Source: Trachythela sp. YZ-2020 (lineage: Eukaryota > Cnidaria > Anthozoa > Malacalcyonacea > Clavulariidae). Taken from it: a DNA stretch of 64,000 nucleotides. The DNA is taken from NCBI GenBank assembly GCA_016169945.1, contig JADLSH010000395.1:4204501-4268500 (forward strand), written 5' to 3'. Positions 36,959-46,089 of the stretch are shown here, in pieces; position 1 is the first letter of the stretch; the number at the start of each line of letters is the position of its first letter. A program made the translations under genes and the position numbers. The notes beneath the pieces were generated by a model, which saw only the letters and a program-made list of their open reading frames with translations, was not told where the DNA came from and ran no database searches.

Positions 36959-37345
36959 ACTAAAGTAGGGCGCATTGCAAGCTAATGGGTTAAGGAAAAT
37001 TTAGTTAATACTTTTCAATGTTTCTTTTCTATTTCTAGTTTCACAATTACCAGGAAAGTCTAATTCAGGTCAACAAGTTCTAATTCAGGGAAATCAAATT
37101 TTGCACGTGGCTAGAACGTTGGAAGGTAAATTTATGAAGTGTTGTTTATCTGACGAAGAATATTAACAAGTGCCGATACATCAGAATTACTCTATGTAAT
37201 TCATTTTAACAAGTGCCGATACATCAGAATTACTCTATGTAATTCATTTGAAAAATGTTTTCTTTTTGTAGATGACTATCAGATAGCAGCGAAATATATG
37301 AATGGACTAGATAAACTTAAACAGTCTAAGAATAAAAAGAAATAA
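26187..37345 (+). CDS. EIF2D: Eukaryotic translation initiation factor 2D (ligatin)
   Basis: Non-canonical initiation/recycling factor that delivers tRNA to the ribosomal P site independently of GTP and helps recycle 40S subunits. Eighteen exons: 26187-26242, 27150-27340, 28353-28436, 29318-29417, 29726-29833, 30126-30520, 31208-31322, 31895-31940, 32383-32486, 33004-33094, 33850-33920, 34675-34764, 35118-35210, 35651-35713, 36189-36246, 36529-36619, 37039-37125, 37272-37345. Every phase fits; 638 aa versus 584 in human. Residues 1-110 are the N-terminal domain (FRVKSNTAIRGSD, YPDIIPVFTTWPNVFEK). Residues 110-180 are the PUA domain (DLMLPGII, VVLLGNRAPVAVGYTA). Exon 6 is an acidic Ser/Thr-rich linker, longer than usual. 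Winged-helix and SWIB-like parts follow (LDIKKSSYKK, GAILTVKEVRQVVTDYI), and the C-terminal SUI1 domain (VTLVHNLEYYGIDPGEF) ends in a lysine-rich tail. Confidence 0.95.
26314..26459. mobile_element. hAT-like MITE in eIF2D intron 1
   Basis: TIRs CAGGGACCGTGGAGC and GCTCCACGGTCCCTG, nearly perfect, 146 bp apart end to end. Flanks both show GATCAA if the terminal G is counted as shared. The inner right side has GGGGGGGCC/GGCCCCCC runs typical of this kind of element. Confidence 0.7.
27760..27845. repeat. Short minisatellite (18 bp, about 3-4 copies)
   Basis: CCACACAATAGAACCGCT is repeated with slight variation in eIF2D intron 2. Its outer neighbour words (GAGACGAGCAAAATTAGC and CTCGTCTCGCC) form an inverted pair, so the cluster may lie inside an old fold-back element. 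Confidence 0.6.
29520..29680. repeat. Inverted-repeat relic in eIF2D intron 4
   Basis: GTTGAACCTCTATTTAACGG at the left is mirrored imperfectly by CCGTTAATTTGAGGATTGAG at the right, and an ACCTCTATCCATCGAACACC word lies between. The end sequence resembles the boundary of the 17-bp minisatellite at 55.5 kb (GGTTCGACTGTA) and words near 49340-49380 and 45480-45650. All may be ends of one DNA transposon family. Confidence 0.45.
33144..33371. mobile_element. PIF/Harbinger-like MITE with G-run
   Basis: TTA (33141-33143), then GGGACGGACCATTAGAAAAG; the right end is its complement, closing with CCGTCCC and TTA (33372-33374). A run of about 13 G lies next to the left arm. A truncated copy ending in the same right terminus is at about 57555-57595. 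Confidence 0.8.
33614..33815. mobile_element. PIF/Harbinger-like MITE with CGCGAA motifs
   Basis: AGCCCGTTTCC...GGCGAATTTGTTCGCG at the left; CGCGAACAAATTCGCC...AAACGGGCT at the right; TTA duplication at 33611-33613 and 33816-33818. Inner words GCAACG...CGTTGCC continue the palindrome. Its design is like the 8465-8729 element but the termini differ. Confidence 0.8.
35340..35520. repeat. Cluster of TTTCACATGTGAAA palindromes
   Basis: Variants of TTCACATGTGAAA (TTTCACGTGTGAA, TTTCATATGTGAAA, TTCCTACGTGAAA) occur at least five times in 180 bp in eIF2D intron 13. It is probably a decayed TIR element, because the outermost copies are nearly inverted. Nothing else supports a regulatory role. Confidence 0.5.
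35780..36050. repeat. Inverted and tandem repeat with AAGTAGTTTATTATATGG
   Basis: AACTACTTATTAACCT and AGGTTAATAAGTAGTT flank a short loop at 35795-35860. The word AAGTAGTTTATTATATGG occurs twice (to about 35905), and CCATATAATAA closes the region at 36040. The middle shares GATTAGCCAATC and TCCGGACCGC words with 3693-3730, inverted. Confidence 0.5.
36775..36998. repeat. Dispersed repeat, two adjacent copies, GACGAGTAATATCG core
   Basis: Two tandem copies in eIF2D intron 16. Each has ATTAACTGG, a core (GACGAGTAAtATCGCCTGG and AGTAAAATCGTCTGG) then CGTTAGACAGAGTAAAATAC, TAAAGTAGGGCGCAT and a closing GCTAATGGGTTAA. Related copies are at 21160-21250, 57593-57685, and decayed at 9240-9325 and 13327. 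The outer words ATTAACY...GGGTTAA suggest short inverted ends. Confidence 0.7.
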
Positions 37346-37349
37346 TTAA

Positions 37350-38380
37350 TGGGATATGAATTATACTAAGTATATTATATTATAAAAATAGAATAATATA
37401 ATATATATATATAGATATATTTGCTTAGATATTGTTCATAAAAATAGAATAACCGAGTGCGACTCGAGTTTGCGTGCGGCAGCATGCATAGATATTGAAG
37501 CGCGTTTCCAAACCAGCCATGACAAACAGGCAATATAAACTGCAGAATGCAACTTGGTGATGTTGGCTTTTCCTTAAAGGGGAGGACCCAAACGGCTGGT
37601 ATCTAACGGCTGAGGCTGGAGTAGAGGAGCTTCAGATTTGTTGGTGAATCACTGGCCTGAGGAAATGTTTCCACACCGTTGATTCCGTCATATATATATC
37701 TATGATGTCCAGAAAAGTATCGACCCAGTTTGGTTGGGTGTTTTGAAAGGTTGAAAGCACTGATTGTGCACTTATTGTTTGCTACTCTTGGCCTTCCTTT
37801 GGCTTTCTCTCTAGCCTCAGCAGGTTCATTCGCTTATGCCTCTTTGATTTCATTTCTTGGCCATTGTGTCCTCTACAATAAACTGATTGATTGAAATTGG
37901 ATTGATATTGGAATGAAATACATTCCATTAGGCATTTTATCAGACCAGATCAGACCTTACACTTTGCGTTAAACAATAATATTACATACTATTCAATTGT
38001 AAGAATTTAGTACCTAATGGCTCCCATTCACACAAAATTGTAATTATGATTGATATCTAATTCACATGTGGATCATTACTGTTGACGATTGAAATGTAGC
38101 ATGTGGAAATTTGTTGATGTGGTTTCAGTGGCAGCATGTTTCTCGATCAACAGTGTTGACTCTCCAGATCCAAGTTGACCTTAACTCCACAACTATAAAA
38201 CTTAATTAAAACTTTATTGAGTAAAAGAGATAAAAATTAAAGATCAGCTAATTCTCTGAAACCCGAGATAAACCCGAACTGCTGGCCATACCTTGGTAGT
38301 ACATCACATATAAGTGTACACTGGATTTCAGGTTGGGTCATAAATGGATAACATATTTCAATAATGATAATCCAACAAAA
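37350..38380. other. Region 3' of eIF2D, no gene recognised
   Basis: Includes the eIF2D 3' UTR; an (AT)n-rich stretch at 37370-37425 follows the stop. AATAAACTGATTGATTG at about 37875 could be a polyadenylation-type signal. Positions 37430-37870 look like an old repeat. No coding exon is evident. Confidence 0.35.
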
Positions 38381-39059
38381 ATGACAACCAGCAAATCATC
38401 TACGCGCCATTTTATTGTCGCACCCCCCAGTGTGGGTATCCCCAGAAGAACTGGTAACCTTTATGCTGCCTGGTAAGTCTCTTTTGGAATTTCAACTTCC
38501 AAAATTTGGTATCAAAAAAGCGTGAGAAAATTCAATAACGTGCTATGAGAATAATCTCACCAGCTATAATTAAGACTAATAATTGTACAGTTATTCGACT
38601 GTCCGAGGCTCGATATCCGCCGAACAGAACTTCTACAAGAGTAATGGAAAATATAGCACCTGAAAACCGTCTATCTAACCATTTACCCGTAAAGAGAAAC
38701 CAACAGCAATACTCGTTGAACCTAGGTCAGGAATAATAATTGTTTCACTTCTTTTAAAATAACCGTCGAACAGATAGATTTTTTAATAGCTTTTTCCCAC
38801 TATGACAAACGTATTTTTAATAATAACTTGTAGGTCTTAATTAGTCTATTACACATATGTCTTAAGTTTGATCTGTAATTTAAGTCTAAAACCTGTGCAC
38901 ACATTGTAATTCATTTTATTATGCGAAGATGTGTATGATATACCTTATAATAATAATAATATAGGTTCTCGCGAGTTCTCTCTCGATCCAGAAGAACAGT
39001 TAAATCCATCTTTTAAAGGTAATCTAACACGACTAAGAAATGTAATCAGGATAATGTAA
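38381..39059 (+). CDS. Possible small three-exon gene, unknown product
   Basis: ATG at 38381 opens MTTSKSSTRHFIVAPPSVG. A model using exons 38381-38453, 38564-38725 and 38965-39059 has matching phases and gives 109 aa. The middle exon reads VIRLSEARYPPNRTSTRV then APENRLSNHLPVKRNQQQ, and the last SREFSLDPEEQLNPSFK before a stop at 39057-39059. Amino-acid composition looks protein-like (basic, Pro/Ser/Arg rich) rather than random AT-rich sequence. A stronger-looking donor (TGGTAAGT, exon end 38472) does not fit the phase of the next exon, so the model is uncertain. It ends about 190 bp from the convergent protease gene. I do not recognise the family. Confidence 0.35.
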
Positions 39060-39082
39060 TCAGGATAATGTAATCAGGATAG
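39040..39082. repeat. 14-bp tandem triplet repeat
   Basis: TGTAATCAGGATAA is repeated three times, overlapping the end of the small candidate gene. Confidence 0.8.
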
Positions 39083-39251
39083 TTGTTTTAATGTAAAGCG
39101 ATCATAACTTTGGTGCATGCTATAAATAATAAGATTAAAGATTTAAGATTATTTCGTCCTTGAAAAATTACACAAAAGAACTTGAATAAAACATGGTAAA
39201 ATTGCAATATAACCCACTAGATCATTGCTGTTTTCATTTATACAGATAATT

Positions 39252-41251
39252 TTACAAATATTGTAATATAAAATATAATAAGATTAAGTTTGAACGCAGT
39301 ATTCCAAAATATTTTGGATTACTGCCGTTAGTAGTAACGGTCTGTTCGTATTGTGAGTCAGTTTTAGTTGAAATGTAATGTCTTGATTTCTCTGAGCATC
39401 GCCCAGGACAAAACTCTTTACAGTCAGGACAACGTAATGTTCCTATTATAGACCACTCTCCTAAAGTACTGTTGATGTGTAAAACATGCCCTCTTTTGGT
39501 ACATTTATATTTCTTCCCTGCGACAACTAAGTATAGTATCCCGTCTGAACACAAGTATTTATAGCAACCACTACCCCAGTCTAACATTGTACGAGTCAGG
39601 CGCCTCTTCTGTGCAGTCCATTGATTCGCTTGCTCTACACACTTCGATTGTGGTCCGTAACTTTCTAAAGCGTAATTGTCAAAATAATCAGGACTATTGT
39701 CTGGCATATGACACGCGGTTTCTCTCGCTTTATGAACAGATTTTGTCAAGCTAAACTTTTGATAAAATGGACAGTAGTCTGCAAGGCTGACAGATCCGCC
39801 AAACGCTCTTGTGTCTGTAATGAGAGACTTTGATGCGTCGTTTCTAGACAGATGGTTGAAATATTGATATTCCCTAGGTAGGGATTTTGAGTATTTCTCA
39901 AGATTACAAAGTGCTACAGCATCATTACTATGTGTACAACGAGTATGCAATGGTGCTTGTTTGGTCTGAAAACAAAATGGCGTTGGAGAGTTATTGTTCT
40001 TAAGTTGAGTTCTCATCCAAGTTCTACAGCTGCGTTTGGCAAACATACAACCAAGATTTCTCCCCCAATCTAAGTCCTCTGCCATCCTATAGTTGACCCT
40101 ATACCACCCTGTATCCTCCATCAATGCCAGTGTGATCCGAGAGAATACCGGATTTTGAGTGTATGTTCCAGTCATTGCCTCGTTTTCAAACACTCTCTTT
40201 TCCCAATGTGTCCACCGTGTTCCAGCACTTCCCTGGTTCTCAATTTCTGCTCCTTCTAAAGAACTACACCGGAAGTGTCTTCTTACTTCTTGTTTAACTT
40301 TTGGAGCCACAATCATCTGTACTTCATGTTGTACTAAACCACCCGCTGTCTCCCAGTCTTTTCGTGTTGTTTTTCTCACAATTTTTCTACTCCATTCATA
40401 TAAGTTGGTATTGTTATTATAACTTGGTAGACCAAATGCGTCTCTCCGTGTCAATGGTCGACCCAAAGCATCTCTATAGAAAGCATAAAGTCCCGCGCTG
40501 AAACCAAGAGCATGAAAAATCTCGTGTTTAATGGTTGCTAAGAGACCAGGGTAATGACGTGGATCAGTTTGGACTTCACCAGGGCAGATATTAGCAAACC
40601 CCGCAATAGGTCTGTCCAGCGAATGCTCTTGTTGACAATACGATGCATAAGCAACCGCTTTTGTGTCCCTACAATGTTGTGTCTGTAAAGACGACACGTA
40701 CAGGATAAAATCTTTATGTTTTATGCCGTCAATATTTTCCTTGTTTTGTGACTGACATTGTGAACCATGTTTGTTACATGTTCTGCACTTGTCTAGATGC
40801 TGTTGTGGTATTATAACTGGACCACAGTATGTTTTTACACACGCTTTCGTACAAAATATTGTATTTCCTTTACTCTCCCCCTTCTTGTCTTTAAGAAAAT
40901 ACGAGCGTTCACGGCACATGTGCTGAAGACGGATTGGTTGTTTTGACGGTCGTACTTTAAGAGTTTTATGAAAATAATCCAGCGCTTCTGGGATTAACTT
41001 CTGAATGATTAACTTTTTTCTTGTTTCATCCAAACGATGAAGACTTGAGTCAAATGTCACGTGAAAGCGCATATTTTGTGTCGGGGACCGGGTACGAGCT
41101 GAAAGGACAGGCCCACTAGGCACGTGATGTACCATATCGTCTTTGCTCGGGATCCATTGTCGAGCATGCGCAGATGCAAAGCACCAAATAAAAAGATAAA
41201 TGCAATAGATCCAGGTTGGAACGCGTTGTCTTTTCCAGACGTTGTATTGAA
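39252..41251 (-). CDS. LMLN: Leishmanolysin-like zinc metallopeptidase (M8), main exon
   Basis: Peptidase family M8, the leishmanolysin-like (invadolysin) protease, acting at the cell surface or in the secretory route. The exon reads about 666 residues to a stop at 39252. The zinc site HEIFHALGFS lies about a third of the way in; the third ligand His is probably in GTRWTHWEKRVF, followed by the Met-turn region NEAMTGTYTQNPVFSRITL. LALMEDTGWYRVNYRMAEDL and DWGRNLGCMF are family signatures, and the C-terminal half is Cys-rich. A hydrophobic stretch (WIYCIYLFIWCFASAHA) near the start looks like a signal peptide, and the last 20 residues (SNLILLYFILQYL) look like a GPI-anchor signal. No ATG exists upstream in frame. 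A TTTTTTCTAG acceptor precedes 41251, so a short 5' exon supplying the start Met must lie upstream and is not identified. Confidence 0.92.
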
Positions 41252-41911
41252 CTAGAAAAAACACACTAATATAAATATTTCATTGATTGATTGAACATGG
41301 AAACCTAATAGTTCATGTGTATGCAGGTGCCCTTGTCGCATATGAGCAAGTGCTTTTAGTCTAACTAGACCAAACTCCGCAGGCATTCCCCGAACCAATA
41401 TGAGGTGGGTCTTGCTGGATAGTGAGTGCTATTCAGCAAAGTGGGTTGTGTTGGTTTGAAGAAAGGTGGACGTTGACTTGTAAGATATAGACCATTTTCC
41501 AAAGACCCCCGGTACCTACCCACTGAGGAGGAATTTAGAATGACGATAGAAAGAGCGACTGCGAGGGAGAGTAATAAACCCAAGGCTTATATTGAGGTCA
41601 GTCGGATGTTTATGTACGCAGATTTTGCTAATTCTTTTTTCTTAAAATATCCCGCTTTATTTAGCAGTAACTTAGTAAAGCGGGGTTTAGAAATGAAGTG
41701 CGAGATAAACTGAGGATAATCTAAGAATTCTAAATGATGGGAACAAAATTAGAGTTCAATTTATATAGGGAAGATCATATAGATCCTTTGCAATTACGTC
41801 ACAAAACGGTTAATTTGGACGAAATTGTAAGGCTGGCACACCTCACACAATAATGACAAAAACTTTTTTTCAATAAAACGTGCCAAAGGTCTATAAGGCC
41901 AATTTACTACT

Positions 41912-42166
41912 TTATTTACCGTCTGCTCTTAAATTTAGGTTTTCCTCATTCAGCTGTTGGCATGAGCAATACTTATTCCCAGTAAAAATCACTTCGTTTG
42001 TGTTTGGTACCCGCAAGATATTATGAACATTACCTGTTGTTTTGTCGTTCCTCCAGAGATCTTTAGATCTTTCTTCTTGCAAAGGTGTGAGAGAAAAATC
42101 AAGGACGAGCGTCATTGATGAGAATAAGACTAAAATGAAAACATTTGTAAAATAAGGTTTTATCAT
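41912..42166 (-). CDS. Possible small secreted protein, 84 aa
   Basis: Starts with a true ATG at 42166. An N-terminal hydrophobic stretch (YFTNVFILVLFSSMTLVLDF) would act as a signal peptide; the rest is polar, with a KYCSCQQL motif near the C-terminus. A GTAATG donor-like site at residue 45 has phase 1, which also fits the acceptor of the protease exon at 41251, so this could alternatively be the first exon of that gene. That would leave two hydrophobic segments, so neither reading is firm. Confidence 0.3.
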   Translation of the reverse strand: MIKPYFTNVFILVLFSSMTLVLDFSLTPLQEERSKDLWRNDKTTGNVHNILRVPNTNEVIFTGNKYCSCQQLNEENLNLRADGK

Positions 42167-42169
42167 TCA

Positions 42170-43080
42170 AGTCAGTGTTTTAATTTACAGAGAAAACTGA
42201 GCTATATTGATGTTCAGTAATTATTTTGCTGGCTTTATTGGCTATCAAATCAGTCAATCTGTTCTCTAATGGCGAACGTATAAACAAACGTATTAATAAC
42301 AAATAATGATTAATGTATCGTTACGACATTCGTACTTTTTGTGAATTTAGATTTCGATAAACAGTTTTAATCATTGTGCTATTAATCTGGATGCCTTCAC
42401 TGACTACATATGACATGCGATATACTGCCTTGTTAAAGACATATCGACTCTATAATCTATACTTGCTATCAATAATTCATATCTCATAGTGATTACTATA
42501 AAGTACTTTACTGACTTCATACAATATCCTAACAAAGTGACCATTTAAAGCATTATTTGAAAGCAAAAGAGTTCAAATTTAAGCTTATATTTACCAGCTC
42601 TCTTGATCTCTGTTCGTTTCTAAAGCAGTAGACGTGAAATGATCAAACCAGCAGGATAGGCAGCCAACCGCGATAATAAGCACGAAGAATAGCAAGAACA
42701 AATAAAAGCAAAAGTTCAACGAAAAACAGAACAACATTTATGCCAGAATCCATGTGATTTTGGACAAAATATTGTTGATGAACAATTAACATATAGTCAT
42801 AGTACATACTTTTTAGCACTGAAATTTCTAAGTCTTCGTGTTACGTCATTTTGTCGTTGAGATTAAAATAGAAATGAAGAAATAGCGTATCTTTATCTAA
42901 CAAACTAGTGCTTAATAACAAATATATATAAACACATGCTATAGGTATAAAATATTTAATATACAAAAATGGATCGTGTCACTACAAATGTATATAAAAT
43001 CTTCATATAAAATTCCTCAACATTTCTTAATATTCCTTATACGAAATATTGATTAGGACTGTTTATTATGCACCGAACGT
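42170..43080. other. Spacer, nothing recognised
   Basis: AT-rich intergenic sequence between the protease and the glycosyltransferase genes. No ORF or repeat structure stands out. Confidence 0.4.
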
Positions 43081-43129
43081 TTAATGATGAGTTTCCGCTA
43101 TATGCGTACGGTTTTTGAAAAACATTCGG

Positions 43130-43250
43130 GTTCTTTCATGCAAGTGTACAATTTACGTACCCAGGGCGTTTTGATTCCGCCGTTGCATGGACGAAAAGTG
43201 GCCTGGGTACGAGTTTGGCAAGCGCACTTGCCAGGGGCACCGACAACTAA
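43130..43250. repeat. Dispersed repeat with ACCCAGG...CCTGGGTACGAG ends
   Basis: GTACCCAGGGCGTTTTGATTCC and GTGGCCTGGGTACGAG face each other across about 50 bp. Words of the same type occur near 3585, 45967 and 49688, so this is probably a small dispersed TIR element. Confidence 0.5.
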
Positions 43251-43299
43251 AGGCAACTCCGAGGCAATTTTCTACAACTTTCAAGTAGGAAATGAAAAT

Positions 43300-44664
43300 T
43301 CAATGAAATGCATATTTTCTGGCTTTCCCCCACTGCCTACTTCGTTCCAGAGCTCCTGCTATTATTTTATAAATATTTAACCATTTAACTGATGAAAATA
43401 TAAAATTTCGAAAATGTTTTTTGTCCCAATGTTTAGCTTCTCGATACCGTTCAATAAGTCGTGAAAAAGTCGAATAATGCGATTTGATAAAAATTTTCGC
43501 ATGAGCGCAAATCACCTGTTCATGAAAACCTATAATATCCTTGCCCGTTATCGAGTTACGTTTGTAAATTTCACGAAAATCCTCAAAATCCTTTGCAAAC
43601 AAAATTCCGTATCCTGCTTTCTTTAGCGGAGAAAACCAACTTAAATCCGTTTCATCTGTAGCAATATAAAGTTTGTTAGAGAACTGTAATGCATTTGCCT
43701 TTGCTAATTGTAACAGCCAGTATTGAATATTCAAACGTTGACCAGTTTTATGATTGTTTCTGCGCACGTGGATAGCGTTAAAAGGTTTTCCAATGCTGTG
43801 TATTATTCGTTCAACATTATATAAAACTTCAGATGCTGGTTGAATGTAATCAATGAGTGCTTTTTGTGCGCTTAAAGCTCTCTTGTAATCTGTAAAGAAC
43901 ACATGTCGAACAAATAGCGATCCCCTTTCAAAATAAATGATGTCTTCTTTTCGCTTGCGCAGCTCGGGTAGAAACTCCCAGATCCCCAGTTCATTTTCAG
44001 TTTTCTCTGGGCATACTTGACGATATTTTGCAATTTTTTGCATCTTTCTAAAATTTTCACTATATATTTCAAAATTTAGGTTGTTCGTATTAAACCCAAG
44101 AGGTATTTTATCGATCCAAGCATGAACTAAGCCATTGTGGCAGACCTTATACCACGAAATATTACTATATTTCTTTATAAATTTATTGTGGTTTGAAGTT
44201 ATTTCTTGCACAGACAGTAATGATGCGAGTCGGTTGAGATCAATAAGCTTTGAGATGGGAACCAACTCTTCTGTTGTGAGCATGTTGTAGACGGTATACC
44301 CCGCTGACTGGTTATATCGCGTCTTCAGTTCCAACATGCGATCGTGAGGAGCTAATGGTTGTACAAGGAGTGTTCGTTTCAACATGGCGGCCATAATCAC
44401 AGCATTTTCAAAAGCAATCCTTTGATTGTTCCAGCCACCTCCCGGAGGCTGATAGGATAAATACTTTTTAGGTTCGCTTCGTTTGCCTTTGTGAGGAATT
44501 ATTTTGGTTCCAAACGCTTTATACGGAACTTCACCACTTGAATTCATCTTTCGGACGCCCTCATTGGTTCTCCAAGTTATCATGGCAATTAGTGTTAGAA
44601 ACGTGATTACTATGATCAGTTTTCGATTCAAACGGCGTTTGAGATAACGTTGTAAAGGCAACAT
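43300..44664 (-). CDS. O-fucosyltransferase-like type II membrane protein
   Basis: Intronless 454-aa protein starting at the ATG 44664. A short basic N-terminus (LKRRLNRK) precedes one membrane segment (LIIVITFLTLIAMITW, residues about 15-30), giving a type II Golgi/ER topology. The luminal part begins with YLSYQPPGGGWNNQRIAFEN, the GG-x-NNQR motif at the start of GDP-fucose O-fucosyltransferase domains (PF10250-like). INAIHVRR-type residues (FNAIHVRRNNH, about residue 290) match the HxRR motif that binds GDP-fucose, and LYIATDE lies in the expected third motif. It would transfer fucose to protein or glycan acceptors, but the acceptor cannot be told. It may be a retrocopy or an ancestrally intronless member. 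Confidence 0.8.
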   Translation of the reverse strand: MLPLQRYLKRRLNRKLIIVITFLTLIAMITWRTNEGVRKMNSSGEVPYKAFGTKIIPHKGKRSEPKKYLSYQPPGGGWNNQRIAFENAVIMAAMLKRTLLVQPLAPHDRMLELKTRYNQSAGYTVYNMLTTEELVPISKLIDLNRLASLLSVQEITSNHNKFIKKYSNISWYKVCHNGLVHAWIDKIPLGFNTNNLNFEIYSENFRKMQKIAKYRQVCPEKTENELGIWEFLPELRKRKEDIIYFERGSLFVRHVFFTDYKRALSAQKALIDYIQPASEVLYNVERIIHSIGKPFNAIHVRRNNHKTGQRLNIQYWLLQLAKANALQFSNKLYIATDETDLSWFSPLKKAGYGILFAKDFEDFREIYKRNSITGKDIIGFHEQVICAHAKIFIKSHYSTFSRLIERYREAKHWDKKHFRNFIFSSVKWLNIYKIIAGALERSRQWGKARKYAFH

Positions 44665-44669
44665 ATCGC

Positions 44670-46085
44670 TGACCTTTCATAAACCGTATTTACAACTTGA
44701 CTTTAAGATTGCTCGAAATCTAAAAGCGATCTTGTTACTTTATTACTTCTCCTGTTCTAAGTCATGATCACTGCTACTGAAATGCTGACCAATGGCAATG
44801 ATCAACAGGATAAACGTCCAATAGAGTTATAATTAAGGATGTTCCCCATAGGCAGAGAATAATTGCAATACTAGTAGTAATGTATACACATACAGTTTTG
44901 CCAATTGTTTTTATCATACCTTTAACACCGTAAAATATTCTATTTTAGATTCTTTGCTTTCGCTTCATTTTCTCGTTCACACCTCAGCATATACAAAGGA
45001 AACACATGTTTTGTGAATAGTTGATGATTTCTTAATGCTAAACCGAAGTGTGAATTATACTATATTTTGACCTGCTAAGTCAACAGGTACAATTTAAACA
45101 GACTTACAATAAACAATTTCTCCCTAATTCCAAGTGAACAAATCCTTCGACATCTTAATTCAATACAATAATATTACCACAAAGTAAATGAGATGAAGCC
45201 TTTACATTAGTATATTAGCTAGTTTTAAGTTTCTATAGTTAACATTTTAACTCCGTTTGCGTGCAGGTTTATTCGCTGTTTGATCAAGACAAAATAGAGT
45301 ATTTGTTGTTGCGAATGATTTCTTGTAGGTTAACAATGAAATATAAGTCAAGTGGTAGGCGAGTGTATAGTTTAGAAATCCGGCATATAATTATATTTCG
45401 GAAACATCTTCATGGCCATAATAAAGATATAAATATTTTCAAAAATTAAACTACATGATACCATCGTCTGTTTATTCAGCTTCCATATAACGGACATCTT
45501 GGGACCGAAGATTGCTGTCCGTTGTTTGGAGGTCCGTTATTCAGAAGCTTTCACAATAAGGATTTTAAGTTTAAAATATCGGGAACTGAACTTACTGGAG
45601 GTTACTTAATGGAGGTGTCTGTACTGAGTCTCCGTTAGTAAAGGTTCCATGCACCGTATAAATTAAGATTCGTAGTTTTTAGTGTTCAGGAAAATATAAT
45701 TTTTCTTGGGTTTGTTATGATTTTAAGATTGTCACGATGCCTTTCCACGTGGAGTGTACTTTAAATGCGACTTTAAAAGTGTCCTTGTTGCGCTCATATC
45801 CCGAGTGAGAATTCGGAGTAAGCGCATGCGCCGGGGCGCTTATATATGCGGGGTAATTGGGCATCCTCGTACTCGTAGCCAGACGTTGAAGTCAGAGGTG
45901 CTTTGAGAGGTTGTTTAGTCCTCCCAACATGCCTTGCAGGTGGTCAGCGCTTCTTATAATGTAAATACCTGGGTACGATGCTGGTTTAACGAAATGTCCG
46001 TTCAGGTTCTAAGAACAAAATTTTAATAACAATATCACGGTAGTTAAAGTAATAACACAACAACAAATACCAGTATTCACTCGCG
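44670..46085. other. Spacer with fragments of DNA-transposon ends
   Basis: 5' flank of the fucosyltransferase-like gene and 3' flank of the F-box gene. Positions 45470-45650 contain ATAACGGACATC...GTCCGTTATTCAGAAGC, an inverted word pair related to 29520-29680. No gene is visible. Confidence 0.4.
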
Positions 46086-46089
46086 TAGG

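Noticed and set aside
40159..40501. Plus-strand ORFs opposite the protease exon
   Set aside because: They are shadows of the leishmanolysin-like coding sequence on the minus strand.
41365..41583. Signal-peptide-like ORF (GLLLSLAVALSIVIL) upstream of the protease
   Set aside because: It begins with TTG, not ATG, and an in-frame stop lies just upstream. Without a start codon or splice support it is not called.
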